Both the position numbers and the translations under genes were made by a program. Positions 5,572 through 7,154 of a stretch of 7,154 nt of DNA are shown here, one piece after another. The stretch is from positions 2,584-9,737 of the forward strand of contig DJFP01000172.1 of NCBI GenBank assembly GCA_002432565.1, written 5' to 3'. The notes below the pieces were generated by a model. That model saw only the letters and a list, made by a program, of their open reading frames with translations, did not search any database and had not been told where the DNA came from. Within the stretch, counting starts at the first letter, position 1. Every line of letters begins with the position of its first letter. The stretch is from Flavobacteriales bacterium UBA5869 (GTDB taxonomy: Bacteria; Bacteroidota; Bacteroidia; Flavobacteriales_D; Crocinitomicaceae).

Positions 5572-7154
5572 ATGCCAAAAGTTCGTAAACAAGATGCGCT
5601 GGATTATCATGCTTCCGGCAGACCCGGAAAAATTGAGGTTATTCCTACCAAACCTTATGCTTCTCAAAGGGATCTGTCTTTGGCATACTCTCCGGGAGTT
5701 GCCGAGCCTTGCTTAAAGATTGCGGAAAACCCTGCAGATGTTTATAAATATACCAGTAAGGCAAACCTGGTTGCGGTAATTTCAAACGGAACAGCTGTAC
5801 TAGGGTTGGGTGATATCGGCCCGCTGGCTTCCAAACCGGTTATGGAGGGAAAGGGGTTGCTTTTCAAAATTTTCGCTGATATCGATGTGTTTGATATTGA
5901 AATCGACGCGAAAGATCCTGAATTATTTATTCAAACAGTCAAGGCAATTGCTCCGACATTCGGGGGAATCAACCTGGAAGATATTAAAGCTCCTGAAGCT
6001 TTTGAAATAGAACGCCGATTAAAAGAAGAACTGGATATTCCATTGATGCACGATGACCAGCACGGAACAGCAATTATTTCTGCCGCTGCACTATTAAACG
6101 CTTTGGAATTAGCCAAAAAGAAAATCGGGAAGGTAAAGATCGTTATTTCAGGTGCCGGAGCCGCAGCAATTTCCTGTGCGAAATTGTACATGGCTTTAGG
6201 AGCTTCTGTGAACAATATCTTTATGTTCGACAGTAAAGGATTGATCCACGCCGGAAGAACGGACCTGGATGAAATGAAACAACAATTTGCTCCTCACAAA
6301 AAAGATGCTACTTTATTGGAATCTTTTAAGGGAGCAGATGTATTTATAGGACTGTCAAAAGGAAACATCGTTTCAAAAGAAATGGTGGCTTCGATGGCAA
6401 AAAACCCAATCGTGTTTGCATTGGCAAATCCGGACCCGGAAATATCCTACAAGGATGCAATGGCAACACGTGATGATATCATTATGGCAACCGGCCGATC
6501 AGACCATCCTAACCAGGTAAACAATGTTCTTGGCTTCCCCTTCATTTTCAGAGGTGCTTTGGATGTAAGAGCAACAGGGATCAATGAAGAAATGAAATTA
6601 GCCGCCGTTAAAGCAATTGCAAACCTGGCTAAGGAAACGATCCCGGAAGAAGTTATTGAAGCATACGGTGAAAAACATATTTCCTTCGGAAGAGAACAAA
6701 TAATTCCGAAACCACTGGACCCGCGTTTGATTTATCATGTTGCACCTGCTGTTGCACGTGCTGCTATGGAATCAGGGATTGCTCAGAATCCGATTACTGA
6801 TTGGCAGGAGTATGAAATGATCCTGAAAAAACGCTTGGGATTAGACAATAAACTGGTTCGACAAATCACTACCAAAGCACAGAACAATCCGAAACGAGTT
6901 GTTTTTGCCGAGGCTGATAATGTGAAAATCCTGAAAGCGGCACAAACGACTTGTGAGGAAGGAATTTGTTTCCCGATCCTATTGGGAAAAAGAAGAGTTA
7001 TCGAATCGTTGATCGCTGAGTATTCGATCGAAATCCCTAATATGGTCATTATCGATCCGAAATCGGATACTGAAAAAATGCGTCGTCAAATTTACGGGAA
7101 CTCGTTCTTCGAAAAGCGCAAACGAAAAGGAGTAACGGAATATGAGGCGATACA
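5572..7154 (+). CDS. maeB: MaeB-type malic enzyme (malate dehydrogenase, oxaloacetate-decarboxylating) with phosphotransacetylase-like domain, C-terminus cut by window edge
   Basis: The gene is open for 527 codons to the right edge; MaeB proteins are usually about 760 residues, so roughly 230 are missing. It converts malate to pyruvate and CO2 with reduction of NADP+ (probably) or NAD+, in the cytoplasm, linking the TCA cycle to pyruvate and NADPH supply. In the catalytic domain Y39 lies in SLAYSPGVA and K94 in EGKGLLFK. The metal ligands E136, D137 (NLEDIKAPE) and D162 (HDDQHGTA) are all present. The nucleotide-binding loop GAGAAA is at 194-199, with NPDPE at 286-290 and NNVLGFPF from 317. 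From about residue 428 the sequence changes to a phosphotransacetylase-like domain ([16 protein letters not shown]). In MaeB hybrids this domain is thought to be regulatory, sensing acetyl-CoA, and not to carry out Pta catalysis. The start is the only ATG that keeps the family N-terminus ([13 protein letters not shown]). A near-consensus TAACTTTA at 5540-5547 may be the -7 box, but it lacks a well-spaced TTG. Confidence 0.95.
   Translation, partial: MPKVRKQDALDYHASGRPGKIEVIPTKPYASQRDLSLAYSPGVAEPCLKIAENPADVYKYTSKANLVAVISNGTAVLGLGDIGPLASKPVMEGKGLLFKIFADIDVFDIEIDAKDPELFIQTVKAIAPTFGGINLEDIKAPEAFEIERRLKEELDIPLMHDDQHGTAIISAAALLNALELAKKKIGKVKIVISGAGAAAISCAKLYMALGASVNNIFMFDSKGLIHAGRTDLDEMKQQFAPHKKDATLLESFKGADVFIGLSKGNIVSKEMVASMAKNPIVFALANPDPEISYKDAMATRDDIIMATGRSDHPNQVNNVLGFPFIFRGALDVRATGINEEMKLAAVKAIANLAKETIPEEVIEAYGEKHISFGREQIIPKPLDPRLIYHVAPAVARAAMESGIAQNPITDWQEYEMILKKRLGLDNKLVRQITTKAQNNPKRVVFAEADNVKILKAAQTTCEEGICFPILLGKRRVIESLIAEYSIEIPNMVIIDPKSDTEKMRRQIYGNSFFEKRKRKGVTEYEAI

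Noticed and set aside
5810..7049. Short open frames on both strands within the malic enzyme gene.
   Set aside because: All lie inside the continuous MaeB reading frame, which has complete catalytic motifs.
1..7154. A hidden defence, CRISPR, toxin-antitoxin or prophage system, with the sirtuin as a possible SIR2 defence effector.
   Set aside because: There are no spaced direct repeats, nucleases, integrases or paired small genes. The sirtuin is a short single-domain deacylase with the CobB-type YxxR motif and has no defence-type partner or extra domain.

Overview
The window looks like an ordinary chromosomal stretch from a member of the Bacteroidota, most likely a Flavobacteriales bacterium. 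A Fluviicola- or Crocinitomicaceae-like relative is my guess and is not demonstrated. Four things point this way. Two proteins end in type IX secretion system (T9SS) type A sorting domains. The promoters fit the Bacteroidota pattern TTG-N~20-TAnnTTTG. No Shine-Dalgarno sequence precedes any start. The base composition is AT-rich.

Layout, left to right. (1) Bases 1-413, minus strand: a TlpA-like periplasmic thiol-disulfide oxidoreductase, cut by the left edge. (2) Bases 414-752: a 339-bp divergent intergenic region with promoters in both directions, a 24-bp palindrome over the leftward promoter and an imperfect 25-nt direct repeat upstream of the rightward one. (3) Bases 753-1514, plus: a small T9SS-exported protein of unknown function, followed by a hairpin terminator. 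(4) Bases 1656-2693, plus: a predicted lipoprotein of unknown function. (5) Bases 2755-3444, minus: a sirtuin (NAD-dependent deacylase) lacking the usual zinc-binding cysteines. It converges on gene 4 across a shared bidirectional terminator. (6) Bases 3558-5447, plus: a 629-residue secreted Omp28-like protein with an N-terminal adhesin-like domain, a CGWC thioredoxin-type motif and a T9SS tail, followed by a strong terminator. (7) Bases 5572-7154, plus: a MaeB-type malic enzyme with the start of a phosphotransacetylase-like domain, cut by the right edge.

The genes appear to be separate transcription units, since promoters, terminators and strand changes lie between them. I see no operon and no defence, mobile or biosynthetic system. 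A loose theme is the cell envelope: a periplasmic Trx-fold protein, two T9SS cargo proteins (one with its own CxxC) and a lipoprotein. Two housekeeping enzymes of central metabolism and protein acylation control are interspersed. The points most worth a second look are the zinc-less sirtuin that keeps the desuccinylase-type YxxR motif, the extracellular CxxC protein, and the palindrome and repeat in the first intergenic region. I found no convincing evidence of a previously undescribed multi-gene system.
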